A DNA stretch of 64,000 nucleotides from Eucalyptus grandis (Eukaryota > Streptophyta > Magnoliopsida > Myrtales > Myrtaceae). The DNA is taken from positions 30,963,669 through 31,027,668 of the forward strand of contig NC_052614.1 in NCBI RefSeq assembly GCF_016545825.1, read 5' to 3'. The translations under genes were made by a program, and so were the position numbers. Under the pieces are notes generated by a model that was given only the letters and a program-made list of their open reading frames with translations, was not told the DNA's origin and did no database searches. Of the stretch, positions 24,763 through 35,418 are shown in pieces; position 1 is the stretch's first letter, and each line of letters starts with the position of its first letter.

Positions 24763-25731
24763 GGGAACTTGTTAAAAAAAGTTCTAAATCTATTACATTT
24801 ATGGGGATTTGTTCATAAAATTTTTAATTATATCAATTTAATCTTAAATATTTTGACATTTTGACCTAATGTCAATTCAATCTTTCCGGCTAATTTTGGT
24901 TAGATATTGCTAACATGAATGTAGCCTAATGTTAACGTAAATAATTTTTAATAATATTTTGATAATTTTTCATATTTCTTTTAAAGGGGGTGGCGCAGTT
25001 GGCTAGCACGTAGGTCCCATAGCTTCTTTTCCTTCTCTTTCTTTTTCTATTTTCCTTTTCCTTCCTCTAGCTAGTTATCGGACCTTAGCGACTAGTCAGA
25101 TGCGAAGGCTAGCGAGGGACCTCACTAGCCATTGGGGAGGTTGAGCGTTGCCTAACCCCTAAGGAGGCTCAAGCCCTCACTAGAGGCCATGAGGGCAACC
25201 TTATGCTAGGCTAGCGAGGGTTGAGCCTCGTCAGCCATGGACAAGGCTCAACCTTGCCAGATTTGATAAGGTCATGCCTCGGCAAAGACCGCAAGGGCGG
25301 CCTCATGTCGGGCTAGGCAAGGCTCGCCCTTGCCGGACCGAGTGAGAATCAACACTCACCTAGCCATGGTGTGGCTCACCATTGCTAGTGGGGGCGAGCC
25401 TCACTAGCCTTTGCCTTTAGCCAATCGTCGAGGCAATTGATTGGAGAAAGGGAAAGGAAAAAGAAGAAGAAGGAAAAGTAAAAAAGTAAAAGGAAAAAGA
25501 AAATAAATTAATAAAAAATAAGATTTATTAAGATATTATTAAAAGTTATATACTTCAACACTAGCCGGCCTATTTGTCATGGCCAACATCCACGTCAACA
25601 ATATCTAATTAAAATAAATCAAAAGAACTAAATTGGCTCTTGGTCAAAAAGTTATAAATTGATACTATTAAAAAATTTAGGATTAAATCAACACTAATGC
25701 AATAAGTTTATGACTTCTTTAACACTTTTTC
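24763..25731. mobile_element. Foldback element A with GC-rich core
   Basis: AT-rich arms are inverted relative to each other. Left: gttaaaaaaagttctaaatc. Right reverse complement: gttaaagaagtcataaac. The central core (about 25060-25440) is GC-rich and made of repeated, locally palindromic words such as gcgaggg..gagcctcg. It is the same family as elements at 26776, 31246, 43684 and 55209. A tRNA-Met-like segment sits at the left edge of the core. No target duplication seen. Confidence 0.65.
24987..25026 (+). pseudogene. 5' half of an elongator tRNA-Met-like sequence
   Basis: The segment ggggtggcgcagttggctag, followed by cacgtaggtcccatagcttc, matches the acceptor 5' strand, D arm (A box tggcgcagttgg) and anticodon arm (cat) of plant elongator tRNA-Met as I recall it. 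It stops after the anticodon arm; no T arm or B box follows, only a pyrimidine tract. Three bases near the 5' end are missing. Not a functional tRNA gene. Confidence 0.65.
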
Positions 25732-25948
25732 TTATGCATATGCAATTACTTCATCTGTTGCTTGCTCATTGACTCCAACTTATATTGATTGCAACATCTA
25801 AAGAGGTCATTCCTACCAACCAATTCTTCACATTTTGACACTTACCTGTTAAATTAGTTGGTATCTTCTTGCAAAGAGCACGATATTGCAAGATGCTCAA
25901 TCACCTAAATTAGCATAAATGGTTGATAATGTTTGATTCAAATTGGAC

Positions 25949-26652
25949 TTTTTTTTTTTTGAGTCGAAAGAAAGATACCAATCATATATTAAAATAATAT
26001 TCAAGAGATACATCTAAGGCTTTCAAACCTAGCAATTTCAAATAACTACGGAACAAATCAAAAGCAAGAAAACAAATAACTTTGCAGTTAAAAACACACT
26101 TTCATCCCTCAAGAATATATCTAACACCATAATGTTGGTGGCCGATCACCAAATGTAATAATAAGCACACACTGAGATCTCCCATTTTAATTGCAATGAC
26201 TTACAATCTCTAGGTTCAATGTACTCATCAGCATTGTCGTGCAAAGACACCAATATTAAATGCTGAAAGAACACAGATTAAATACCCATAAAGAACTCTC
26301 CGATCTATATTTAGATCTAGTTCGAAAGGATAAAACTCCCAAAACTTAACCCAAATGCAAATGGGAAGAGGGGAGCAGCCTAATCTCTGAGAAGTTGTAG
26401 AGTCATATTATGAACGATCGCACAAATGACCGAACTAGACTTCACATTCACCCAAAATCATTAGCAAAAAATTTATTCACATACAAACTCCAAAAATAGA
26501 TCGCGAGAAAAAAGAAAAACGGAAAGTCTCAAAAGAGGGAAAAGGGGAAACGAGGGAGTGAGAGAGAGGTCCCTTAGGGACAATCTAGAGAGAGACAACG
26601 GCCTCAAGGGAAAGGATAGGAAAGCCTAACCTAGGGTTTAAAGAGCAAAAAG
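25949..26652 (-). mobile_element. Retroposed sequence with poly-A tail (minus strand)
   Basis: On the minus strand it begins with the leader-like tttaaaccctaggtta and ends in a run of A (T run at 25949-25960). It is flanked by ttgattcaaa at 25933-25942 and 26653-26662. These are the marks of LINE-mediated insertion. No long reading frame is evident. It could be a processed pseudogene of a short or non-coding transcript, or an internally deleted LINE; the 3' end wording (tatgattggtatctttcttt) is LINE-like. Confidence 0.55.
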
Positions 26653-27065
26653 TTGATTCAAAACAGACTTTAAAATGGGGAAACTGACATTATGATTGCC
26701 AATTTTTCATTAGGCGATCACTTTAGTGCCAAAGTATTTTAACAAATCACTTAAATATTACATCGGTAAAAAGACGGGAAAAGAGTTAAAAAAAGAAGTC
26801 CCAAACCTTTTGTATTTGTGGCAATTTAGTCCTAAATCTTTTTTTGTGCCAATTTAGTCCTAAACTTTTTTACTTAGTGCCAATTCGATCTTTTTTGGCC
26901 AATTTTGGCCTAATTTTGTTAACTGGATGCCATCCAGCTGACGTGACCTGATTGGTATTGACGTAAATAATTTTTAATAATATTTGAATCTTTTTGAATC
27001 TTTTTCTTTTTCTTTTTCTTTTTCTTCTTTCTTTTTTCCTTCCCCTCCTCTAGGCGGTCGCTGGC

Positions 27066-29433
27066 TAAGTAGCACGGTCACGCGACACGAACACGTGACA
27101 CGACACGACACGCCAACACGCCATTTATCAAAAATAAAGAATTCCGACACGTTATAACACGTTATTATTAAATAATTTTTTTATTTTTAATTAATTTGAT
27201 TCAGATTCATAAATAAATAAATAAATAAAAAGAGTTTACAATGAAGTTGCACTAATAATATTAATAAATGTATTCATAGAAAATTTAAAAGATATATTCA
27301 TAATTAATGCGTACTCATATTTGGGAACGTGTTTTTAACTTTGACAAAAATTATGAATAAAACTAATGACTAACAAAAAAAAATAGAATCAACTTTATTT
27401 AAATAAATCTAAGATATTTTATAATCATCAAAATTCATTATTATTTAACATTCAATATTTTTATTTTTCGAAATCACTTTTTAACTCATTTATTTATTTT
27501 GATAACAAAAATAATTTGCTGCTCAAAATTATTCCCCTTAAACCCTCTCTTTTCTCTCTAAACTCTTCCCCGTTTCTCTCTCCCCCTATCCCCCACGTCA
27601 CCCCACGCCACCCCAAAATCCTCTCCGGATTTCTTCCCTTCTCTCCCCCTCCTCCTCCCCTTCCCCTTCCCCGACAGCACCTGCTCCCCACACCACCCCA
27701 AAATCTTCCCTGATTTCTTCTCTTTCTCTTCTCTCTCTCTCCCCCTCCCCCTCCCTGCACAACAGCACCTGCTCCCCACTCGCGTCGATTTCTTCCCTCC
27801 TCGCAGCATCTGCTCCCGCCCCCATCAATCACCCCCCGGCCCCATCAATCTCCCCGTCCACCCCTCCCCCTCCCCGCTTCAGTTCCTTCCCCCACCCCTT
27901 CCCCTCCCCACCCCTATGTAGCACGGACACGGCGACACGGACACGCGATACGACACGACACACGACACGTCATTTCTAAAAAAGTAGAGAATTTCGACAC
28001 GTTCCGACACGTTAAATATTAAATAATTTTTTTATTTTTAATTAATTTAATTCAAATTCACAAATAAATAAATAAAGAGTTTACAATGAATTTATACTAA
28101 TAATATTAATAAATCTTACACTTTTTTTTTTTATTTCATTATCCCAAATTTATATTTATTTTTCGAAATCCCCCTCCCCCAAATTTACTTTTATTTTTTA
28201 ATCTCATTTATTTATTTTTCTGATTAAAAAAAAATTCCCCACTCTCTTCTTTTCCTTATCCATTTCCCCCCACTCCCAAATTTATTTTCCTTTCCCTCCC
28301 CAGTCCCCACCATCGTCCGTTCCCCCACCCAAATTTATTTTTTTTTCCTTTCCCTCCCACATTCGTCCATTTCCCCCATCTGTCCGTCACTTTCCTCCCC
28401 CAAAATAGGTACCCATAGACTCCCATTTTTTTAATTACTTTTGAGTTTCTCAGAAACCCTAGCTCCTTTATTCCTCCTCCTCGCCGCTCGCGACCCTTCC
28501 TCTTCTCCTCCTCCCTCCTTGCCGCTCGCTGCACGACCTCCTTCCTCGCTGGTCGCCGCTCCTCGCCGCACGCATGACCCCCTTCCTCGCCGCTCACCGC
28601 TCGCTGCTCCTCGCCGCACGCATGACCCCCTTCCTCGCTGCTCGCCGCACGACCGCCTTCCTCTCCTCTTCCTCTCACCTTTGGTCCTTTCTCCCTCGCA
28701 ACTGCAGCCTCGTCGGATCCATCGCAGCATCACAGGGCTGGCCCTCGCCTCAGTCTAAGCTCGGCCGTCTCTCGCCGTCGCTCGCGGTTTGCTCCCTCCC
28801 GGACACGCGTGTCTAAACGTGTCAGGAAAAGGTTGACCTCGTGTCGAAAAATCCGACACGCGTTGACCGCGTGTCCGAGCGTATCCGAGCGTATCCGAGC
28901 GTGTCGAGGTGTCCGACATGCTCCGACACGTGTCGGACACGATACGGAAGCACGGACATAGCCCACCCCTTCCCCTCCTCGATTTATCTCTCCCCCACCC
29001 CACACCACTGCCCTCTCCGGCCCCGATTTCTTTCCGTCGTCATGCCACCCCCTCTCCGGTCCCAATTTCTTTCCATCATCCCCCACCACCGTCCCCCTCT
29101 TCTTGCTAAAACCCTAGCCACGGCCTTTCTTCCTCCTCATCGCACAGCTCTCTCCCAGTCGCTTTGTTGCATAGCTCTCTCTCAAAGTCGCTCGCTGAAA
29201 GGCCTCTGGCCCTTTTTCTTTTGCAGCTGCAGCCTCACCGTCAACCCTCCCTCGGCCTCGCCTCCACCTTCCATTGTCTTCTTCAACAATCCTCTCTCGA
29301 CACGCGAAACATGTCGAGAAAGGTTGACCACGTGTCGAAAAATCAGACACGTGTTGACCCTGTGTCCGCACGTGTCCAAGCATGTTAGACACATCGACAC
29401 GTGTGGGAAACAACACGGAAGCTGCAGCAACAT
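27066..29433. mobile_element. 'GACACG' element, outer copy
   Basis: Left end is a cluster of gacacg words (27070-27125), then AT-rich sequence with 'ttaaataatttttttatttttaatta'-type content, then a C/T-rich stretch (27515-27900). After the inner copy come leader-like 'gctaaaaccctagcc' sequence and a right-end cluster (29300-29430) with gacacg / cgtgtc in both orientations around 'ggttgacc'. Both parts have exact counterparts in the inner copy. No transposase; the open frames across it are low-complexity. Class unknown. Confidence 0.55.
27918..28955. mobile_element. 'GACACG' element, inner copy nested in the outer one
   Basis: Begins agcacggacacggcgacacg and ends ggaagcacggaca, so both ends carry agcacggaca in direct orientation. 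It has the same internal order as the outer copy: gacacg cluster, AT-rich block, C/T-rich block, 'gaaaccctagctcc' leader-like block, then gacacg/cgtgtc right end. It interrupts the outer copy's C/T-rich block (ccccacccctatg left, tagcccacccc right). Ends are not inverted repeats, which argues against a simple TIR transposon. Confidence 0.6.
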
Positions 29434-30039
29434 GTCCGGGCTTCATAGGTCGCCGGAACCTCGGCAACTAGCCACAGGCAACGGCCGGCGAGATCGACCT
29501 CGCCGAACCTCGCCGGCCACCTCGCTAGTAGCCGCAAGGGCGGCCTTGTGTTGGGCGGCAAGGCTCGCCCTCACCGGATCTAGCGAGGGTCAAGCCTTGC
29601 CAGCACCGCCCAGGCCGCGAGGGCAACCTAGCGCTGGGCTGGCAAGGGCTAGCCTTGCCCCTGGCCGGCGAGGCTTGACCTCGCTGAATCGCAGCCTAGG
29701 CAACGCCGGTGAGAGTGAGCCTTGCCGCCCAGCGCAAGAGGTTCGGCAACCAGCTGGAGGAGGGAAGGAAAAATAAAAATTAAATTAAATTAAATTAAAA
29801 TTATTAAAATATTATTAAAAGTTGTCTACGTCGAACCAATTAGACCACATCAGCCAACCAGTGTCCAATTAGCCAAATCAGGCTAAAATTGGTGAAAAAT
29901 GACTAAATCGACACTAAGTAAAAATGTTTAGGACCAAATTGGCATAAAAAAAAAGGGTTATGACTAAATTGGCACAAATACAAAATGTTTATGACTTTTT
30001 TAACATTTTTTCCGTAAAAAGACAATCATTTAAAGCTGC

Positions 30040-30613
30040 GTTTAGTAGTCAGGATAAAATTCGAGATATGATATGATTTATTATATCCTATGTTTGGTGC
30101 TTGCTTAGGAAAGAATAAAGTCGGATATAAGGAGAATATAGGCAGGATAAAATTATCCCATGGAGGAGATGGGATAAAGGTAGATAGGATTTTTAATGTT
30201 CATAATAAAAAATTTATTTTTCTCAAATAACAAACTTATTAAATTAACAAAATTCAAAATTATATTTCAATATAAATAATATTTGAATTCTAATTTAAGA
30301 AATTAAAACTGAAAAAAAATAGAAATTTATTTTAAATTAATCTTATTTTAATTTATATATTCAACTTTAATTCTATATTATAATAAACATTCAATCTATA
30401 AATTAAATATTTATATTTATTATATATTTTAGGTATGTTTGTACAATTTACTATTTGATAAAATTTTATTAAAGAATGATGAAAGGGGAAAAAGAAATAA
30501 TAAAGAAAATAATATAAAGAAGAGGAAAATAAAATAAAAATAAATTAAGAAATAATGTTACGAGAGATTTTCACCATCTCCATATATGAATATTTAGGTT
30601 CATTTATAATTAA

Positions 30614-30680
<67 letters not shown>

Positions 30681-30824
30681 CATGATATAATTGAATATAT
30701 CCGATTTTAATATTACAGTTCACCAAACAATAGACTGGATATAAAAAAAATCTCAGGATTTCATATCATATCCTATTTAGTTCTATCCTGATTAGAAATC
30801 CGGATAATCAAACGTAGTCTAAGT
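30040..30824 (+). mobile_element. Foldback/MITE-like element, copy H2
   Basis: Imperfect inverted ends: left ctgcgtttagtagtcaggat; right reverse complement ctacgtttgattatccggat. Subterminal 'atatgatatga' and 'tgtttggtg' are mirrored on both sides. Non-coding, AT-rich. Contains an (AT)n microsatellite at 30619-30675. A copy in opposite orientation begins the window. Target duplication not clear. Confidence 0.7.
30619..30675. repeat. (AT)n microsatellite
   Basis: About 28 perfect AT dinucleotides inside element H2. Confidence 0.95.
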
Positions 30825-31245
30825 ATCTTGTAAGTGTCTCTAATAAAAATTTCGGCAATGCGTTCAATGTGCCTTTTCAAAAGAAACAATAATTACTTCC
30901 TATGTGGATCCAACGTGGACAGAGGATAAGATGATCTGGCAAATGGCCTTATTAATTCACTAATTTTCCTTTTCTTCTTATTCTTTTGTCTCTATCTTAA
31001 TTTTCACCTTCTTCACTACAGACCTTGGAACGAAGAAAGGAACGGACAACACGCTACTCCCTCTCTCTCTCTCTCTCTCTCTCTCCGTGTGTTTGTGCGC
31101 GCACTGCTTTCACGATGTATAGTGGAAAAGCCGCGACGTAGCAGACGAGGTCAAAGAACTATCATTCTTTGTGTACGGGGGTTTGAATTGAGGCTCCGTG
31201 GAGGGCTCTGTGGGGTTTGGGAATAGAGATGTTGAGTCTGTGGGT
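30825..31245. other. Spacer with CT microsatellite
   Basis: Start may be remnant of the repeat into which element B and H2 inserted (aagtgtctc, cggcaatg words as in 51405-51975). A CT run lies at about 31062-31085. No gene. Confidence 0.4.
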
Positions 31246-32208
31246 GGAAAAATATCAAAAAAAAATCATAAATTCATTATATTGATACAAATTCAGTTTT
31301 AAATATTTTAATTAGATCAATTTAGTCTTAAATTTTTTCACATGAATAACAATTTAATCCATTCAGCCACGTCAATGATGACTAGTCGACGAACGTTGAC
31401 CGATAATTTTGAATATATATATTGAAATTTTTTTTTTTTTTCCTTTTCTTTCTTTTTCCTTTTTTTCCTCCTCCTCTTGCCCTTCTCCAACATTGGCTAG
31501 CAAGCCTCTGAAGAGGCTCGCCAACCACTAGGCAAGGTGGCTTCACCAAGATCTAGACGAGGCCAGCCTCGCCATGGCCTCACCCACGGCCTTGGGCGAG
31601 GCCCGATGGTAGGTGAGGGCCACAACCCGTACTGACGACCAATGAGGACTTTGCCGCCCTCGCCTGGTGGCTAGCAAGCCATCAAAGGCTTGCTAGCCAC
31701 TCCTGGAGAAGAAGGGTAAGGGAAGAGGAAAATGAAAAGGAAAAAGAAATTAAAAAAAGGAAAAAATTAATAAAAATTTTGAAAATAAAAATAAAAATAT
31801 TATTTAAAATTGCCATATCTGCGTTCATCGGCCGACTAACATCATTGTCAGAATTAGTCGGGCAAATGTGGCTAGATGGATTTAATTGGGACTAATGTGA
31901 AAAAGTTTAAAACTAAATTAACCTAATTGAAAAGTTTAAAATTAACCACTGGGGGTTCGCCCCAGTGGCCACTCTTTCAACTTGAAAGGGGGAGGTGAGG
32001 GGTTCAAATCCCCACCTTCTCAGGAGGGATTGGGGTGGGAACGATTTCATTTCATGAGTGGGTTTCGACTCCCACGCCCTGCACGGGGGCATGGCAAAAG
32101 TCTAAGAATGAGTGTTAGAGTAAGATTAGAGTAGGATTGACAAAAAAAAAGTTTAAAATTGAATTGGTACTAATGCTATAAATTTATGACTTTTTTGGTA
32201 CTCTTTTT
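31246..32208. mobile_element. Foldback element C with GC-rich core
   Basis: Left arm ggaaaaatatcaaaaaaaaa then tcataaattcatta; right arm reverse complement aaaaagagtaccaaaaaagt then cataaatttata. The core at 31480-31720 has gcgagg / gcctcg words (aggctcgcc, gaggccagcctcgcc). A SINE has inserted into its right arm. Same family as elements A, B, D and E. Confidence 0.7.
31944..32146 (+). mobile_element. tRNA-derived SINE with 14-bp target duplication
   Basis: Pol III-type promoter: A-box-like ttcgccccagtggcc (31956-31970) and a perfect B box ggttcaaatcc (32001-32011). A second tRNA-like motif, gggtttcgactcccac, lies near 32063. It ends in an A run (32142-32150). The 14-bp aaaagtttaaaatt flanks it at 31930-31943 and 32147-32160. 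Wording resembles the angiosperm Au-type SINE, from memory. Inserted into element C, so it is younger than C. Confidence 0.85.
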
Positions 32209-33245
32209 AATTTGTAGGTGTTGTGGTATATCAATGAGAATCAGACATCAGAGGAGGAGAATCTTCGGAAACTGAAAGGCATTTGAAATGCAAAATCCAA
32301 CAGGAAGGAGACGGAGAAATGCCAGCAAGTTAGCTTGTAAGGTGCGCGAGTTGCTTCCGAATTTTGCCTCAGGTCCTCAATTTGGAGGTTGGGATTCGTT
32401 AATTTGGGACAAAGATACGGGCCAAACAATGTGGTTCAGCCTTTATTTTGCTGGCTTCACTTTGCAAGCGAGTCACATTAGACCATTTATTTTTAAAACA
32501 ACGTCACTCCTAGAATTTTTTTTGCCACTCAAATGATCAAATCACCAATAGTACTAAAGTTTTGATATTAAAATTAGCGTCGTACAAAAATTATGTCATA
32601 TGTAATGTACTTTTCTCCTTTAAAATGTGTAGGTGATACAAGATGGAGTCCTCACTTAAGACCACTTCTTAATTTAGTGATTATGCTTGATGCGTCATGC
32701 TCTACTCTCATTAGCGATGGCAACTCTACTATTAACCAAGCTTATGATATAATCATGTCATTTGGGTTCATATTCATTTTACTTCTCAGTAGAGAACTCT
32801 GAAAAGACATGGGAGTTCTCGTCAACCAAGAGATCATATTGCAATGATACACCATTGTCGAAATGACTTGTTCACGACTATTGGGGACTCTTAATTATCA
32901 AAAATAAAATAGTGGATTCCAATAAGATGTGTTGGAATTGTTGGTCCTTAGCTTATATTGTTTTTTTTCTAAGAGCAATTATACGTAATTTAAAATTGAT
33001 GGTATTTGAAAACTTGCAAATAAACTTTTATCTCAAGGGGTTTTCTCTTTGTAAAAAAAAAAATTTCAAGAGTTTTACTAAGCAAGAAAAGGCGCACAGC
33101 TAACTTCTCATTACTTTTTTTCGTTAACATGTGCAATGCACATTATTTATAAGGGGCAAAACTTTATTTTCATCTTTTTTAACGAAATCCCTGTTTTACC
33201 CTTAATTGCTAAATGATAAAAATATACAAATTGGGAAAATATAAA
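32209..33245. other. Intergenic, no gene seen
   Basis: Open frames at 32288-32536, 32593-32802 and 32912-33103 show no family motif. The sequence is AT-rich with short homopolymers. Confidence 0.5.
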
Positions 33246-33255
33246 TTAATTAAAG

Positions 33256-34170
33256 GAATAATACAACAAAAAATCCAAACCGAAACATATATAACGCATT
33301 TACCCCAAACTAATTTTTGTGTACAAAAAATCTTAAACTTGTATACTATTAACACATTTACCCCCAATTAATTCTATCATCCATTAGCTTCTATATCACG
33401 TAGAAACACACTTGATAAGAAACTTGTCTAATGTGGATTATATGTGAAAATTCAGCATAAATATCTCTTGGAAACAACTTGTCTTAGAAATTCAATTTTG
33501 TCCGATATATTTTAGTCCAATGAGAAAGAGAAGATCTTGGAAGGAGTCACAAAATTTTGGCCCTCTCAGGGCAAGCATTTAGATCGTTCCCAACGCATCT
33601 CTTCGCCAGTTCTGCCATGGCAAATGCTAAGTCCAAAGGATTTTGTTATTGAGCGAAGAGTCTACGAAGCCTTGCAGATCCTTCCTCACCTCATGTCCCT
33701 GAGCACCCTCTTGATGGTCACGAACAATAACTCCTCTTCAACTTGTTAATCTCCAGCAATTTTTCTTCCGAACAATAACTCCCTCATGTTATGGAAATAT
33801 ACTAAAATCCCTAATTTCGCCCCTATTTTGTCCTAAAATTTTGGTGATTCGGGAGAGAGAATAAGCAAATTCAATTTTTTTTTTTTGTCCAAATGCCCAA
33901 TATGAGTTCATTTTCCTCATAAATGGCTTCCCCACAACAATGTCGTTTAATGAGCCATTTATGCTCAATTTTCACACTGGATCCATATCAAACAAGTTAC
34001 TTGCCACGTGTATTTCCATGTCAACAATTTATGGAGACATTAGATGAAAACTAACAAAGGATAGATCTATTAAGAGTATATTAGTTTGAGATTCTTTGTA
34101 ACACGAAAAACTAGTCTCAAGTAAATATGTTATATGTATATCAATTTGGGATTTCTTATGGTACTATCCC
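33256..34170. mobile_element. Foldback element with perfect 10-bp flanking repeat
   Basis: Inverted ends: left gaataatacaacaaaaaatcc; right reverse complement gggatagtaccataagaaat. Flanks ttaattaaag at 33246-33255 and 34171-34180 are identical. Arms carry 'acatttacccc' and 'aaactaatttttgtgtac' words related to the element at 14711. The middle (33530-33780) is richer in GC and contains an open frame unlike the arms, possibly captured host sequence, not identified. Confidence 0.75.
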
Positions 34171-34180
34171 TTAATTAAAG

Positions 34181-34908
34181 TACTACAGAAAAAATAAATA
34201 CCATTACTAATATCAAGCAATAAGAATTTTTAAAATTTGATAAATGTACCCACTTTAATAGAACTTAACAAGTTTTCTTTTTCTGTTTTTTAAGAAAAAG
34301 AATAAACACAAATTAAATGAAAAGGAACAAAAAAGGCTTTAATAACAGAAAGGTCAAACGCCAAAAATGGGTTACTGGTTATTCATATTCAAAGGGTTAG
34401 TTCATGTAAAAATAACTGATTAATAAAACATTGAAATAATAATAAACGTAAATGATGTCTTCAAAAAAAAAAAAAAAATTAATCGAAATCCAATGTGGTT
34501 TCTCACCTTTTCTTATCGATCAATGATTTTTTGCATTAATTAGCAATTTATTAAAAAAAAAAAAAACATAATGAGTATCTAACCTTTGTAATATTTGACA
34601 TTTTTTTATATATAGTCCTTCAGCGTTTTAGGTTATTGTGTTTCCTTTTTTCAAAACATCTTATTAGTTCAATTAATATTCAAATTTTAACAATTCTTCT
34701 AAATATTATTTTAGATATTTATATATATGAATATATTATTTTATTTATCTTCTCTAATTTTTTTTTTTTTTTAGAAATCAAGGGTAAAAGAAAATTTCCA
34801 TTAAAAAATTAGATGGATACACACTTTTAACCCTAAAAAAATCACGTGCATTGCACCTGAAAACAGAAAATATAACAGAGGTTTAAAAATGCAACAAAAT
34901 AAAAGTTC
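34181..34908. other. Intergenic, no gene seen
   Basis: AT-rich spacer with several poly-A tracts (34465-34480, 34553-34566) and poly-T (34760-34772). No domain. Confidence 0.5.
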
Positions 34909-35418
34909 AACTGGGTAGTGTGTTGAAATCACATGATTCAGAGTCCATGTGCTGGGGGCTCTTGGCGGCTTCGAATACCTCTCGCAGAATGGCGAGTCTT
35001 CCCCTACCAGCTGGGTAGGTTTCCCATCTTCACGGTGAGATTTTTCTTATTTGATGCCAAACCCTAGCTCTCTCCTTAATCCTCTTACCCACGGAAACCC
35101 TCACATGGTCATACCTTCACCCATCGGCTGATATTGCCGATTTTCCTTGTATTCGAATCTACTTTGAAATACTCAAAACCCTAAACCCCAAATGACACTA
35201 ACAACAAAGCAACCCTAATGATTCCTAATGGGTAAATCCAGAAAACCCCACTTTGCCGACTGAAACCCATTGTCGATTCCCCCCTCTTTTGGTCTTCATC
35301 TACACAGTGGTGCCGTCGACTGAAACCCATAGGCAAGCCCCCCCTTTTTTGGTCTCCATCAACACAGTGGTGCCGTTCCCCATTCGAAGCTCCCCTCAAA
35401 TCAAATCCTGGTGAAAGT

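Larger units (their letters stand above)
26776..30013. mobile_element. Foldback element B (3.2 kb), Mutator-like TSD
   Basis: Left end GGGAAAAGAGTTAAAAAAAG; right end reverse complement GGAAAAAATGTTAAAAAAGTC. The arms continue as inverted copies ('ccaatttagtcctaaac' left, 'gactaaattggcac' right). Perfect flanking direct repeat gtaaaaagac at 26766-26775 and 30014-30023: 10 bp readable, 9 bp if the last base belongs to the element, as in Mutator-like transposons. A GC-rich core remains at 27045-27065 and 29437-29770, split by two nested 'GACACG' elements. No transposase seen, so it is non-autonomous. Confidence 0.8.

Noticed and set aside
27494..29776. Several long P/S/R-rich frames on both strands, up to 311 aa
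   Set aside because: They follow C/T-rich and gacacg-rich transposon sequence, overlap on both strands and contain no conserved motif.
31944..32146. Functional tRNA gene in the SINE
   Set aside because: A and B boxes are present but no cloverleaf can be drawn, and the target duplication and A tail show it is a SINE.
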